A stretch of DNA of 64,000 bases, taken from NCBI GenBank assembly GCA_009792885.1, contig WMCF01000121.1:1560909-1624908 (forward strand), written 5' to 3'. The stretch's first letter is position 1; each line of letters begins with the position of its first letter. Below the pieces are notes generated by a model, which did not search any database, was not told the origin of the DNA, and saw only the letters and a list, made by a program, of their open reading frames with translations. The DNA is from Eremophila alpestris peregrina (Eukaryota > Chordata > Aves > Passeriformes > Alaudidae). The position numbers and the translations under genes were made by a program. Shown piece after piece: positions 21,270 to 34,547 of this stretch.

Positions 21270-22372
21270 ACATGTGAACTGGATTTGCATGGCCAGGTTT
21301 TGGTAGTGGGGGGCTAGAGGGCTGAATTCTGTGAGAAACTGTGAGAGACTTCACTCTTGTCCAAAACATCGAATGCCAGCCAGCTTCAGGAGGGATGTGC
21401 TTCTGGCTAAGGCTGGGCCAATCAGAATGATGGCAGTATCTCTGTGATAGCATTTTTAAGAAGGAAAAAAGATTAATGTGTAGAAATAATTGTGTGCTGA
21501 AAAGAGTTGGGTTGAGAATGCATGAGGAGAACAACTCTACAGACATCAAGGTCAGTGAAAAGAAGGGGCAAGGGTGCTCCAGGCACCAGAGCTGAGATTC
21601 CTCTGCAGCTCAAGGTGCAGACCATGGTGAGGCAGCTGTGCCCCTGCAGCCCATGGAGGTCAGTGGGGAATGCAGAGATCCACCCACAGCCCGTGGAGGA
21701 CCCCCACACCAGAGCAGCTGGACACCTGAAAAGAAGGCTCTGAATCCATTAAAAGCCCACACTGGAACAGGCTCCTGGCAGGGACCTGCAGACCCATGGA
21801 GAGAGGAACCCACACTGGAGCAGGCTTCGTGGTAGGAGTTGTGACCCCATGGGTTCCTAAGCTGGAGCTGTTCCTTAAGGACTGTGCCCCATGGAAAGGG
21901 ACCCACTTGCAGCAATTTGTGGAGAACTGTTGCCTGTGGGATAGACTTATGCTGAGGAAGTCTGTGAACTGTATCCTGCGGGAGGGACCCCACGCTGGAA
22001 CAAGCAATCCTCTTCCTGAACAGTGATAAACCACATGTGATGAACTGACTATAACCCCCTACTCCCATCTCCCTGTACCTCTGGGGAAACAAGATAGAGT
22101 CTGGGAAGGAGGGGAGGGATGAGAAGAAGGTGTTTTTAAAATTTATTTTATTATCTTGCTCTGATTTTCTTAGTAATAAATTCAATTGATATCCCCAAAA
22201 TCAATTTGCTGTACCTGTGATTGTAATTAGTGAGTAATCTCTCCCTGTCCTTATTTCCACTCATGAATCTTGGGTTATATTTCCCCTCCATTGCCTGCTT
22301 TGTGGGGGGAAGTGATGTAGTTGTTTTTTATGGCTACCTAGCAACCAGCCATCATCAACCCACTACAACATG
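21270..22372 (+). mobile_element. Complete solo LTR (21275-22367), TSD ACATG
   Basis: A 1093-bp element starting TGAACTGGATTTGCATGGCC and ending CACTACA is flanked by a perfect 5-bp duplication ACATG (21270-21274 and 22368-22372). Its middle carries degenerate tandem units of the form CCCATGGA...CCCACACTGGA...CAGG. AATAAA at 22175-22180 sets plus sense. It belongs to the same family as 50016-51119. Frames of up to 191 codons here (minus 22185-21610) come from the GC-rich tandem units and are not genes. Confidence 0.93.
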
Positions 22373-25300
22373 TCTCAATCCTCAGCATTGTGTGACATGT
22401 TTGTGACAGTTGACCTTGTCTCTTGGAACCATAAACAATTGTTTTCCCACTAACAAATGGTGTAACATAAAGGCCAGGTACACCAAGAAAATTCAGGTCA
22501 TTTATTGTCTATCAGTCTCTTAAAGTAATTTTGCTTTGTTAACAAATGCAGAGGAAATTGCAATACCGATGAAGTACTGGAAAAAAACAAAGAGGACTTA
22601 ATTAAATTTGTACAATTCTCCGTATGACAGTCAGCTTAAATGTGCCTGATGGATTCTTCTGTTATGTAGGCTCTCATTGTTATGTCAATTTTCTAGTATA
22701 AATAAAAACTATGCCATTAAAATAAACGATTAGCAATTGCAGCAATTGTATCATGACCTCCTGGTGATTGGTCTATGGCCATCTAATTGCCTGTCAGTGT
22801 TCAGGGGCTCAGATCTGCAGATGTGCCTGAACATTATGGCTCAGGGAAAGAGCTTATTCTACGAGACAGTTCAGTTTCATACACTTTAATTTAGAATAAA
22901 TTTCATGTAGCTATGATATCTAGCGGGCACAGAAAAAGTGAAACTGCAATACAGCATGTGGCAAGTAGCAAAAGTATTTCCTGTGTTCCCTCACCTGACC
23001 CTTCTCAGCACATGCATTCTGAGTTCAGGAACAAAATTTACACCAAGCAGGACCCACAACACTGAAAATCTTCATTGATTTTCCTGAAGCATGGAAATAT
23101 TTTCTCCAGTTTAGTACTGCCCTAAGAAAACTAAGAGCACTCAAAAATTCACCTACCACTTACAATAGCTAAGGAAAGAGAATTTAAAGTTTACAACAAC
23201 TACATTTTTAAAAACCAGCTGGAAATTCTTAGAAAATCTTAGAATTCTTCCTTCTTTTTAATATGAATTCTTCTGACTATTTTTAACTTTTTTAATGCCT
23301 ACAATGATTTCATAAATAATTGTGGAAGCTTTCTAATGTGAAACCTGAACATTTAAAAAAATGAGGATTTTAAGGGCTCTAAAATGTTACTGTTTCAGAA
23401 GTATTTGTACACTGTACAAAACAACCCTACAAAACAAAGAAAGTTATCAAGGATTTTCTCACAGACCAACACGATCAATTCTTTACAAATAGTTTATTAC
23501 TGGTAGAGATAGGAAGTACCTCAGATGCCTTGGGTATTAACAGGTTTTCTGAAAAAGGGGTAAAAAATCTCCAGGTAACTGCCCATATAAGTAACTCAGC
23601 AGAACTTTTAGTCAAAAAAGAAAAACTTTTCCCTCTAAGGCAGGCAAAGAGACTGTCAGATCCACGGGGAAAGTCACAGGGTGTCTGGAATATCATCCGC
23701 TCACAAAATATTCTGGTATTAACATCATCAGGCCTGCTCATTCACCCTACCCCAAACTGCTATAGAGGGATATAAAAATCCTTCTAAAACCATATTAACA
23801 GGATGATATGCCTGGCTCACAACAATGGCAGTGCTAGTAAAATTAATGAGAAGCCTGGATTTTTATGCCTCCTGGCAGTGCACACCTGGTATACTGATTG
23901 CCTTTCCCTAACCCTCAGCAGACTTACCTGTTTCCTGCTCTCCTTCTCAAGGATCCTGGCACCATCAAACAGTGTTACTTATCTAAATGATTGGCTCCTT
24001 CAGTGGGTGAAATAGGGAAAAAGCCAGTAGAACCTTCAGCCTGAAGGGAGTTTGAGTGTCCAAGGGCATCAAGTTCTGCAGATGCTATTTGATAGACAGA
24101 TTGTAGATTATTTTTATAAGACACTCTTTTTTCTTACAGTAAACAAGATCAGGCTCAGCTTGTTCAATGTTCAATGCAAGTGTTCCATTCAAATCTCAGA
24201 GGAATGAAGAGATGTTTCTAAGACACTTTTCCATCCTACTGATCTTCTGTTTGACTGGTTTCCAAGGGGAAGACATGCTCTAAGTTCTGTTTCAGATGTG
24301 TTACAGTGATAACAGTGGTCCCCCTACATCATCCATAAACCGTAAAGAGATTGACCTCTTAAAAACCACCCTCATTTATCTCAGATAATTTCCTCTCTCT
24401 AGTACTGGCAAAACCATAGAACATAACCAGTCTCAGAAACTGTGTAGAGGAAAAGAACTGTTTTTTCTCTTTGTAGTTTGTACTAGGGGAGTGAGTCAGA
24501 CATAGCAGGTGAAGGTCAGCCTAGAAACTAACAATTTTTAAATGAAACTTCTGTTTTGATACTACTTTCATTTTTAGTCATTATTACTGACAGTGACTAC
24601 TCAGAGTACTCAGTACTCACTAGTTAACTCAAGAATAGCTTTTTTTTCTCATTACAAATACGTATTTTAAAATCATTGGAGTATTTACTTAAGAAACTTC
24701 TCAACATTCTTAAAAGTATTACAAACTATTTGGTCTTTCATTCTTATATAATAATTTTCAAAAATATCTTGCTGAGATAGTATTATGAGGACATTAAACT
24801 GTGAAGATCAAGAAAAGCTAATCAAGACCAAGTTAATAACAGGTTATTCCATTTCCTTTGGAGTTTTCTGACAAAACATTGGTGTAGTGCTTCAGTATTT
24901 CAGCTGGTCATCTAAACCTAGATCACCCATATCAGTTCTATTCTGTATTATTTATACTTTCACTGTCCTAGTAGTCGAAAGTAGGGAATGTTTAGCAAAA
25001 GATTTTCAGAACAGGAAAGCAGCCTCTGGTCTGATTGCCAAGGTCTGTTACTGTCTTCCATCCTATTAGATCAGTATAAACCTTTAGAAGTTAGTGGGTA
25101 AGAAGAATAAAAGATAAGCCTCCTGATTTTTGAATGCAAAAAAATCAAAAATTAAACTATATACATTGGCAAACTCTCCATCTTTTCTGTTCTAAATAGG
25201 ATTTTATATATCATGTACACATATAACAGATATAAAGACTGACACCTGTACACAGAGAGATTATGGATTTCCTGTTTCTTAAGTTGTTAATATATTCATT

Positions 25301-28300
25301 TAGGAGGAAAGCAAACCAAACCCAAACCAAGCAAAACAAAACAAAATAAAAAACCCAAGAAAACAAAACAAAATAAACTAAACCCAAACAAAAATAAACA
25401 AGCAATAGAAGGGAGCACACCTCTCCCTAATGAAACATCTAAAAAGGAGAAAAAACAGTGTAGCTCTGCGTCAGATGTTCTTTTGGTGTCTAATGTTAGT
25501 ATTAAACTTCACAGAGAGAAGCTTTATTTCTTTTATAAAAAAATTCTTATGCAAAGTCTGCTCTGGGGAGTGAATAATAGACACTAAACATGAACACACT
25601 AAGGACCAAATTTTCAGTGTCTCAAAATTCCATTCAAGGACTGTGTACACACTGTCTTTTGCATTCTCAGAACTAGTGTTTGGATAAACAGGTTGGTATT
25701 CATGCATGATGTTAGCAACATTTGCACAAAACTGCCTGTCTGTGTATATGAAGACATTTTGGGCTGCATTTCTGTACTGGGGTACAAAAATACTCTGTTG
25801 TAACAAATTTCAATGTTTGAAATCCTACCCTTCACTACAGAGTCACAATGAGTCTGCTTCACTTTCTCAGAGCCCACCTAATAATACACCATCCTCTTAC
25901 AGGGATAGGAAACATACACCACAGCTTAATCAAATAAACATTCCTCCCTCTTCTTTGGAGACAATTGGGACAGCAACATAGGTCTTTTGCAGATATGTAC
26001 CCAGAAACAGACAGTTTCTCATCCTGGCATATATTTATAATTAATTTAAAATTTAATTTATATTTAATTTAAAAATCTTCAGAGAGGATTGCAGTATCTG
26101 TTTCTGGGAGAAGATATCTATGGCTTTTTGTGGCTCAAACTTTAGCCTTCAAAACATCTTGTGTGAATCATTGGGCATGGGGCTAATGGCTGGGAATACT
26201 TTTTTGACTTAATAACAAGCAGTTAATCTGTCATCTCCGCATACAATATTCTGCTGACCTTAGCCAGTCATCCTGCAAATGCTGGGTTTAGTACTTAAGT
26301 CCTTTTAAAATCCATCATGTATGTGAAGTAATATTATTTTGTGCTAATAAAGTTTTGCATTGTCTAAATACTGCAACAGCAATTTTTTCTCCTAACTATC
26401 GCATTTAGTGTCATCTACTCTGTTCTTATCTACTGCAAGGATAGAGGCAATTAGAAATTTTAAATTAATTTAAGTATCCCACATTCATATAATGAATATA
26501 TTGCTTTTAAAATAGTATGTGTTCACTTCAGTTTCACCTCTGAGATATTTTAATTCTCTACAGTCAAAGGAAAAAAAAGAGAAAAAACCCCAAAACTACA
26601 GCAGGAATCTTGCTGCTGCAAAGGCAGACAAGAATATCTGCCTTGTAATCATACATAAAGGTAGAAAAGTATTTAAACTTGCTGTGTCTTCTAAAGCTCA
26701 GCTATGTCTCCTCAAGACATCTCTGCCAAAATCTTATTTTTTTGTTATAACCACTTTCCAAGGTTTTGACCTCAGCTAGAACTCCCTTTTAACTTTTGGT
26801 ATATTAACTTAGATTCAGTCTATGTGAGCTAATAATTCAAACAACAACTTCAATATAAAAGTATCACTTCTATATTATAAATCCTGTTTTTTCCACACTG
26901 CAGGAATCCTTGGACACTGCCTCAGTGACTATTTCAATGCATGTTATGTCATTTTATCACTGGCAGGTACTTAGCCCCCCTTGTTTGAAGCCACGCTATC
27001 TTAATTATCTCACAGACTCAAATGTTTCATGCTCCTTGGCAGACAGGACTGTAATTGGACTCCAGGCACGTAGCTGAAACCCAATAAAGAATCCTCTTTG
27101 GGTGCTGACTAGGATGTTCTGTTATACTGTGTGAATACTCTTCTCATGGTCTCTTTATTTTAGGCTTTTCTGAACAAGTAAAAGCCTAACAAGTAACAAG
27201 TGGAAAGAAAACCCTCTGCAGGTTCAATTTCCATCTCAGATGAACTGAGGGCAAATTTTCAGAAATGCAAGCATATTAGGTTATTAGATACTTTTGACAT
27301 ATTTTGTATTTTGCCAAAATTCAATCAGATGAACTGTGCATGCTTTGAAAGGTTTCAAAAACAGTCTCATATATATGTGGAGGTGCAGGATGCTAGGATC
27401 TACATTTATTTAAGGTGCTTTGTGCATAATTTATCCTCCCTAAATATCCTGGCATTTGTCCTTTTAATTCCTTTACTATTCTATAATATGTTCCTTGTTT
27501 ACCTACAGCTGCTATAGAAACCTTCTATTACTAAATATCAGATAACATCTGGTAAACAGGATATAAAGAACACAAATTATCGCTCTCTTCAACTAGGTAT
27601 TGGATATATTTGGACTTTTACAAAATATAGTTTGTGAAAAATACATCTAATCCTACTGTTTCCTGCATGAAAGCTCTTAATGCTCATCCGTCTCTTTCCT
27701 CCACAAGCTCCCTTGCTGTCAAACATTGTCCTCTAGAAGAGAAGTTAATGAAACAAATAAGAATACATAGTACTTGAAAGGATACTGCACAGGACATTCA
27801 TACAAGTGGATTAAATAGAGGGGAAGAAAACCTGCACTTGTACTTTTAAAATCCAACCCAGCAGGCATGGCATATTATTGAAATTACTTTATTTTTTTCT
27901 CACTCTCTCATTCTAAATGATTCAATTTTCCTGTCTCATGCTCATCCTTCCTATAGCCCATCTGAAAAAAAGTATAATAAACTCATGAAAGTAATTATGG
28001 CAAGCTACATGCATTTAATTTGTAAAACTGGCAGGACAACATTGCAGATAGTATAAGTATTTTCTTGTCCATTAAGCTTCCTACCTAGGGGAAAAACACC
28101 TTAAATAACCAACACCCTTGTCATATAGTCTCCTTTCATAAGATTCAATGTAGCTTTTGTAAATGTAAATGTTCTTGATTGATAATGTATAATAAGAGAT
28201 GCTGAAGTCAACAACACCTACAACAGTAGCAATGTGTTGTGTTCCCTACAAAATTACTACTCATTGTACTACATTACTACAGGAGAAAAATTTTAAATTT

Positions 28301-31202
28301 AATAATTAATTTATTTAATAATTTTAATTGGTTAAAAACTAAGAAGGTTTCAAATATATTATTTAGGCCATTTACAAAACTGCAGTTCCTAGGATGAAAC
28401 ACTTTTAATTCTGTTTCTAGAGCCATAAATACAAAACATCCAACTGGAGGACATCTTGTGTTGGTGTTACTGTCTTGTCACCCTTACCTCTCTCTGACCT
28501 GCTTGTTTACCTCCAATCCCATCATCAGCTGGGTGCACTGCAGACAAATTTAAGATTTCTCCACCTCTACTTCATGCATACATGGCATGAACTGGTTCTT
28601 ATTTAAATGTTCCTGTGGTGGTCCCCAAAGGCAAGAGGTTTGCCCATGGGAGAGAAATAAATTTTATTGTATTTTCTATTAATTCAGGACAGGCTTGATC
28701 CCCTAAGCTTTGGGAAGCCCCAAGGCTATCTCAGTATGTATGAAAGTCTCAATAAGCTTTCAGGTACTTAGAGAATGCCCCAAATAAAAAGTCCCTTTGA
28801 AAAAGGCTGTACTATATGCATCTCCTACTCCTCCTCATCTGTGGGTGGAAGGGAAGAACAGAAAAGGAGCTTAGCTCAGGAATGAAGGTATTTTACTGGC
28901 CCTCTGTATTTTGTCATGTTCTCCTGAAAGTATATGGACAATATAGTGGTTGGTCTTTGATATCTTTTTCTATCATTAAAAAAATATGAATAAGACAAAA
29001 CTAAACCCTACATACTGTTGCTGCCTCTAAATAAATGACATAATTGATATCCAAAACTATGAGATTTGATTTTTAGTCATCTTTAGTGTCTTTTTCCCCC
29101 TAACCTTCCTTTTTCTGATATAATTTTAAAAAAAGTAATCTCTTCCACTAATAAAGGAGAAAATTACTTACCAAAATGTTTTTTTACATGAGGTTTGATG
29201 TAATCAATCAGAAGGATTTTCTTTCATTTTCTTTGATTTAGCCATAAACCCCTCATTTTGATGAGGCATTATCGTTCTTTATTAGGCATAAAATGTCACT
29301 TTTATATATGGTTAGTGAAGAGTTTGGTTTTATTTTTCATATTCCACATACTTTTGCACTCCAGTATACTAAGTATCTTCCTACTTTTCTGTTTTCTTTT
29401 GTGAAAATAGTGTTTTTAAGTGAAACATAACGTGACTGAAGACTGTGAAAGTAAATATACATCCTATTTTTACATAGAAAGTTAGGATTTTTAAATGGTA
29501 GAAAGTAGCTCCAAGTTGCAGTCTTCACAGCAGGATAATTTTGTCTTGGAATGCTGATGTCCAGATTGAAAATGAAGGAGCCAAAAGGAGAAAAGAAGGA
29601 TGGAAAGAATATATGAGGAGCACTGGCAGCAATAAACTAGCATTCCGTAGTGTTCAAATGCAGATGTTATCATGTGTAAATAGTACGGTTACCACTTCCC
29701 CTATGCATTACTTTTGAAAACAAGCAACAAAACAATAAAAAGTCAGGAAGAAATATTGTCTTAGCACGGCATACATGTATTTAAAATACTGGCTTGCATA
29801 TCTCTTATGACTAATTGAGCACACAAAAGTATTTGTTGCTCAGAAACACCTGAAAGTTTCTGACTGGAAATTTTAAGCTGAAGTAATTGAGGAGTTGAGA
29901 CATTTTTCATATAGAAATTCAGACCAAATAAATTTTCAAAATGGCTAAGAGATGGTTCCAGTTTACAAGGTTTTGTACTTCATGCAACTTCATTCATTTA
30001 CCTCTGCAGTTCTCCATTCTTAAGCAAGCAGTTTCATAATCATGCTAGAATCTGAAATCTCCATATTGAGCTAATTTCAGAACATCTCCATGCTCCCTCT
30101 GCTCTTTGTATTTTAAAAAATTACTCTATTGGAGTGCATTCTGGCTTCGTTTGAGATGCACCATCAATTATTTAAAATGGATTATTGTCTAGTTTGGCTG
30201 ATTTTGACATTTCATCTGATGTTGTATGCCAATACCTTTTAAAAGTCTCCTCCATTAATACAGACTTCATGGGCAAGAGACAAGTGTAGACAGGATGTCT
30301 GAAGTTCTGTTATCACACAAAAACATTGATTAGGCTTGCTGAATTTGAATGCACTGAAATAAATTTTAATTTATCATAATAACAACAGAATTTTCAACCT
30401 TAAGAAACAGGGGTAGGAGTGAATTAAGAGATAACCCAAATGGCTTTAGTAACAAAATTACCCTTTTTGCATTCTCCAGCAGTTATTTACAGCTTTAGTC
30501 ATTGTAATTTTCTACTGAAAGCACACACAGGTAGTTAATCAATAGTTGCATTTAGAAGAAAGGGAGGCAAATGCTCATATTGGGATGTCAACACTGCTAA
30601 AATAAAGTCAAACTACCAAAACCAAATTTTTTATCTCTGCACCTTAAAAGCAGGTACTTGGCCTGTCATCACAGAAGTTGAGCTGTTTTTATAATAAATC
30701 TTTGCCAACCACTTAATACAGATTCCTGCACAGCAGTGATAAAGATGAAAACAGGACCACAGTATCTTTATCCACATGATCAGAAGAGACAGCAATGTGA
30801 GTCTGCATATATCTAGTATTTCAGAAACTGCAATCTACAGGACACCTTTTTAAGTACAGTTTTTGCAGTATATTTTCAGTACTCCTAATTTGTTTCCTGT
30901 CTCCCTGATGCAATAACATGGATGACAACTAAGCATTGGATTACATAAGAATATATATTACAGATATATTAGTAGATTAGCATAAATTAGTAACTATACC
31001 TAGTATCCATTAAATATCAGATATTAAGTATTTATAAAATACCATTAGATACATATATATTTATGCCATAATTTAATATATATAACAATTACTGTGGTGA
31101 TTGTCTTCTTGTACTCTTTATTCCTTTTGCTCTAAAGAGAAGTCAAAATAAAGCAAAAAAAGGAAAAGCATTATTACGCAATTTAAGAGGGTTTTTTACC
31201 AC
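22373..31202. other. Long AT-rich non-coding stretch
   Basis: About 8.8 kb without a supported gene, LTR or CR1 copy. It includes an A/C-rich low-complexity tract (25312-25403) and AT-only patches near 26036-26075 and 28290-28335. The segment 22690-22870 is less AT-rich and compositionally plain, and might be conserved, but this cannot be judged from one sequence. Confidence 0.5.
25312..25403. repeat. A/C-rich low-complexity tract
   Basis: About 90 bases made almost entirely of CAAAC, CAAAA and AAATAAA words on plus, a simple repeat without a strict period. Its complement gives an artificial Phe/Val/Leu-rich frame on the minus strand. Confidence 0.85.
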
Positions 31203-31470
31203 ATAGAATCACATGAATACAGAATTTCTCAAGTTGAAAGAGACAGGTAAAAATAATTTCCCTGCCTCTCACAGAACTACTTAAAAGTAAACCAGGAGCA
31301 TGGCCAGAAGCACTGACTAGATGCTGTTTGAACTCTGATGGGCTTGGTGCTGTGGGGAGCTTGTTCCAGTGCCCACCCACCCTCCCAGGAAGGAACCTCT
31401 TCCTAGTACCCAGTCTGAACTTCCCCTGACACAGCTACCTACCACTAGCCACTAGAAAGAGGAATTAATG
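31203..31470 (-). mobile_element. CR1 LINE 3' fragment
   Basis: It starts with CATAGAATCACATGAATACAGAAT (reverse complement of the CR1 tail). It continues through TTTGAACTCTGATGGGCTTGG, GGAGCTTGTTCCAGTGCCCA and GAACTTCCCCTGACACAGCT, the reverse complement of the CR1 RT C-terminus and 3' UTR. Divergence is moderate. No intact frame remains. Confidence 0.9.
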
Positions 31471-32226
31471 CCTCTCCAGCCACTGACACTCTTTTAGGAA
31501 GTTGTAGAACAATTCTTTAGATGAGTCATCTCTCCCCAAGAGTCATCCTACTACAAAAATACACACAAACATACAACATAGATACACAAGCACAAAAAAC
31601 TCAAAAGCTATTCTGTTATTTCAAGGGTTTAATCCAGGGTGAATGCAGAGATTTTTCTTATTACTTCATTTGCTGCTTCATTCACAAGACTGAACAAAAA
31701 TGGAGCAGTGCCTCATTGGAACAGATGGGGGTCTTCAAACACAAAGAACAGAGGTGAAAGATAGGCAGGCAAGCTGTTTAAATAGACACCCTCTTGGGAA
31801 ATCACACAAAAGTTTAATCTGAAGACAAGCCATTGCTGACCAAAATGAAAAACCAGGACTCTCTAGCTGAAGTCAGGAACTCATGTCCTCAGTGAGTCCT
31901 CACAGAAGGTTGCCTGTAACAAATGCTCAGCAGTAGATCTAGAAGACAGACCAAAAAGATCAGTATTTATGTTAATACAGTGATCATTACATGTCTTACA
32001 CACAGCAAAATTAGCTGGAAGTGCCTGAAGAGATAGAACAGCAGTCTCAGGAAAGGCCTTGCACTCCAGTCTGTCACATAAAGAGCAGAATATTATCTTT
32101 TAAGAGCCTCACTTTCATACAAATTTGTCACTTGTGTAATTCTGAACTTTACTGAGCTTAAATATTGTAAATTGTATCCTAAGGACACAAAAGAAAGCTT
32201 TGCATACCTTTTCCTCCATTCACTGT

Positions 32227-32295
32227 ACAAACAAACAAACAAAAATCCCCAAACCAAATCAGACAAAACAAGCAAACAAAAACAAAATAAAAAAG
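32227..32295. repeat. (CAAA)n-like low-complexity tract
   Basis: It begins with clean ACAA repeats, then degenerates into A-rich sequence with scattered C. Confidence 0.8.
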
Positions 32296-34468
32296 AGGAA
32301 TTCAATGCAATACTGGTTAACTGAACAAACATACATATACATATAGTAAACTAAAAGGCCCTTTGATGTAGAGCATCATCCACTGCAGCATGAATGGGTT
32401 CTATTGCAGTCACAATGCAATGGATCCCTTACTGTAATAAGCACCCACTTCAAAACCTTCTTGGAAAAACATTATTATGCAGAGTCACAAGTAATTATTA
32501 TGCAAACACTACCTCAGGGGTAGTGAACAAAACAGAAAATAGGACCTTAATATCATTTTATGCACCATACTGTCATAGTTTTTCATATGCACTGGAACTC
32601 TATACAATGCAGAGGAGCAGGCATTGAAATCCCTTCCTTCAATGGTACCTAATTTAGACCCTTTTAAAGCAATGAGTGTAGATTCACCATCAGGGCAACA
32701 GGGACAGCTTTGGAGTTCTGCACAGTGTAATCTGAACTGCCTCCCAGTAGAATGCATACCAGCATTAATAACAGCTCCACTGCCCTGACACTGCTCAGGC
32801 ATCACACACTTTAATTTTATTTCAGAAGGGCAAACAACTGTATATATCAGTCGACTACATTTCCTTTTCATTATTACATTACACCTCATTGAAAAACTCT
32901 GAGCCATCTAAAATGAAATATTAATTTCCCATCTCATTTCCCACATCTCAGGGACAATATGGCCCTGACGTTTAAGGATTATAGTGATTCAACTTATGAA
33001 TAAAAATAAAACAGAATTTTGCATAAGGCATTGTTTCCTAATGCACTTATTTTGTCACCTTTGTCATCTATACTGAGTGCAATGACAAACATGGAGTTGT
33101 GTGTCTATTTATCCCTTATTTAAATAGACAGACTACTTATGCAGGGCAGGTCAAAAAAGTCAGCATTTGGACCCTGCAGAGAAATACTTTACGTATGCGA
33201 ATAGATCTGCATAGTATTTACACCATTATACCAGAATAATATATAAATATATATATATAAACAATTCATGTGTTTTCTAAATTGGCACTACTCTCTTGGC
33301 TTCAGAGAAATTGCTTCTTGTTTATCTGCATGTAAGTGACAAAAGAAACAGATCTACTCTATTCTTCTTGTTAAAAACTAGTTTTAGTCCTCCAGTTAAT
33401 CTGTGGAGCAAGTGGTTCAGTTTTGCTCTTTCCCCAAATAATGAAGGGAGATTTTTATGCTGTTCTTGAGCTTTCTCTGAAAAGCTTTCATCAGGTAACG
33501 TGGGAATCTGGAGTTAAAGAGCTAAAAATCACACCTGCATTGGTTTTTATCATCTTCCCAGTTTTCAAAGGAAAGTATTTACTTGGAAATAATTTACATA
33601 TTTGTCTCAATTTCTGTGTAGGGACCATCTATTTCCCCAGTACCTTTTTGAGGGTTATCTAGCACACTATGACATCATTATCAGAAATAAAACCCACATA
33701 TAACAAACCTGGCATTTACCTGGCCTTCTGATAAAAGTGATCACAACATGTGTTCATGCTAAATCTTTCATTTTGCCTCTTTCTCATGTGCTGGTAAAAT
33801 TAAGATAGGCTTTGTACACCTCTCTGAGGTAACCGAGTACCGAATCTCTGAGGAATGAGACCCTCAGGGTAATTCTAGAAATATTAATCAGCAGCAGGCA
33901 ACTTAGCACTAGAGTTTAATAGGTTAAAAACAACCTCCAACTAGAAAATAACAAGCTTCTACTGCAGCACACATACTGATTGATTACAAATAACATGAAA
34001 CTGCACTGAAAAGTGGATATCCTTACTCTGAAACAGCTTCAATTTCCAGATGGTCTTATTAAGATGTAGCCTTGAGTATTGCTAATTACATGACTGTAGT
34101 CTTTGGACCCAGTCCTCAAATGGCACAGTCTCATAGCTAGGATATTGCTCTTTATATTTAAATAGTATTTAAATGAGGACAAATATTACAAATTCTGTTC
34201 TTCCTTAAAAGGATATTAACTTGAAGTTGTTTCTGCGTGCTACTGACTCATATGGGAAAACATATGATGCCAGAATACCCCAGAATTCTTGAAATGCTTG
34301 TGTATGCACAGAACATAAAGAGCAAATGTAGTTCAAATACTATGTACTTAAATTCACCAACTGTTATATCATCTCTAGTTCTTACACAGTGACTTAAAAA
34401 GTAGCACTGGATTCATCCTCAAGAGGACACTATTTCATATCTCTCACAATATAAAGTTTTACCTGTAT

Positions 34469-34547
34469 GGGGTTTTTTTTTGTTATGTTTTGTTGGTTTG
34501 GGTTTTTGGTTGGTTGTTTGGGTTTGTTTTTTTTTTTTTATTTTGTT
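34469..34547. repeat. G/T-only low-complexity tract
   Basis: About 80 bases nearly free of A and C, with TTTGGG and GGTTTT words and a run of 13 T. The G runs are mostly GG or GGG. It is simple sequence. Confidence 0.8.

Noticed and set aside
32509..32907. 132-codon minus-strand frame in plain DNA
   Set aside because: It is the longest frame outside repeats, but it has no recognisable domain, promoter or splice support. Chance is the simplest explanation.
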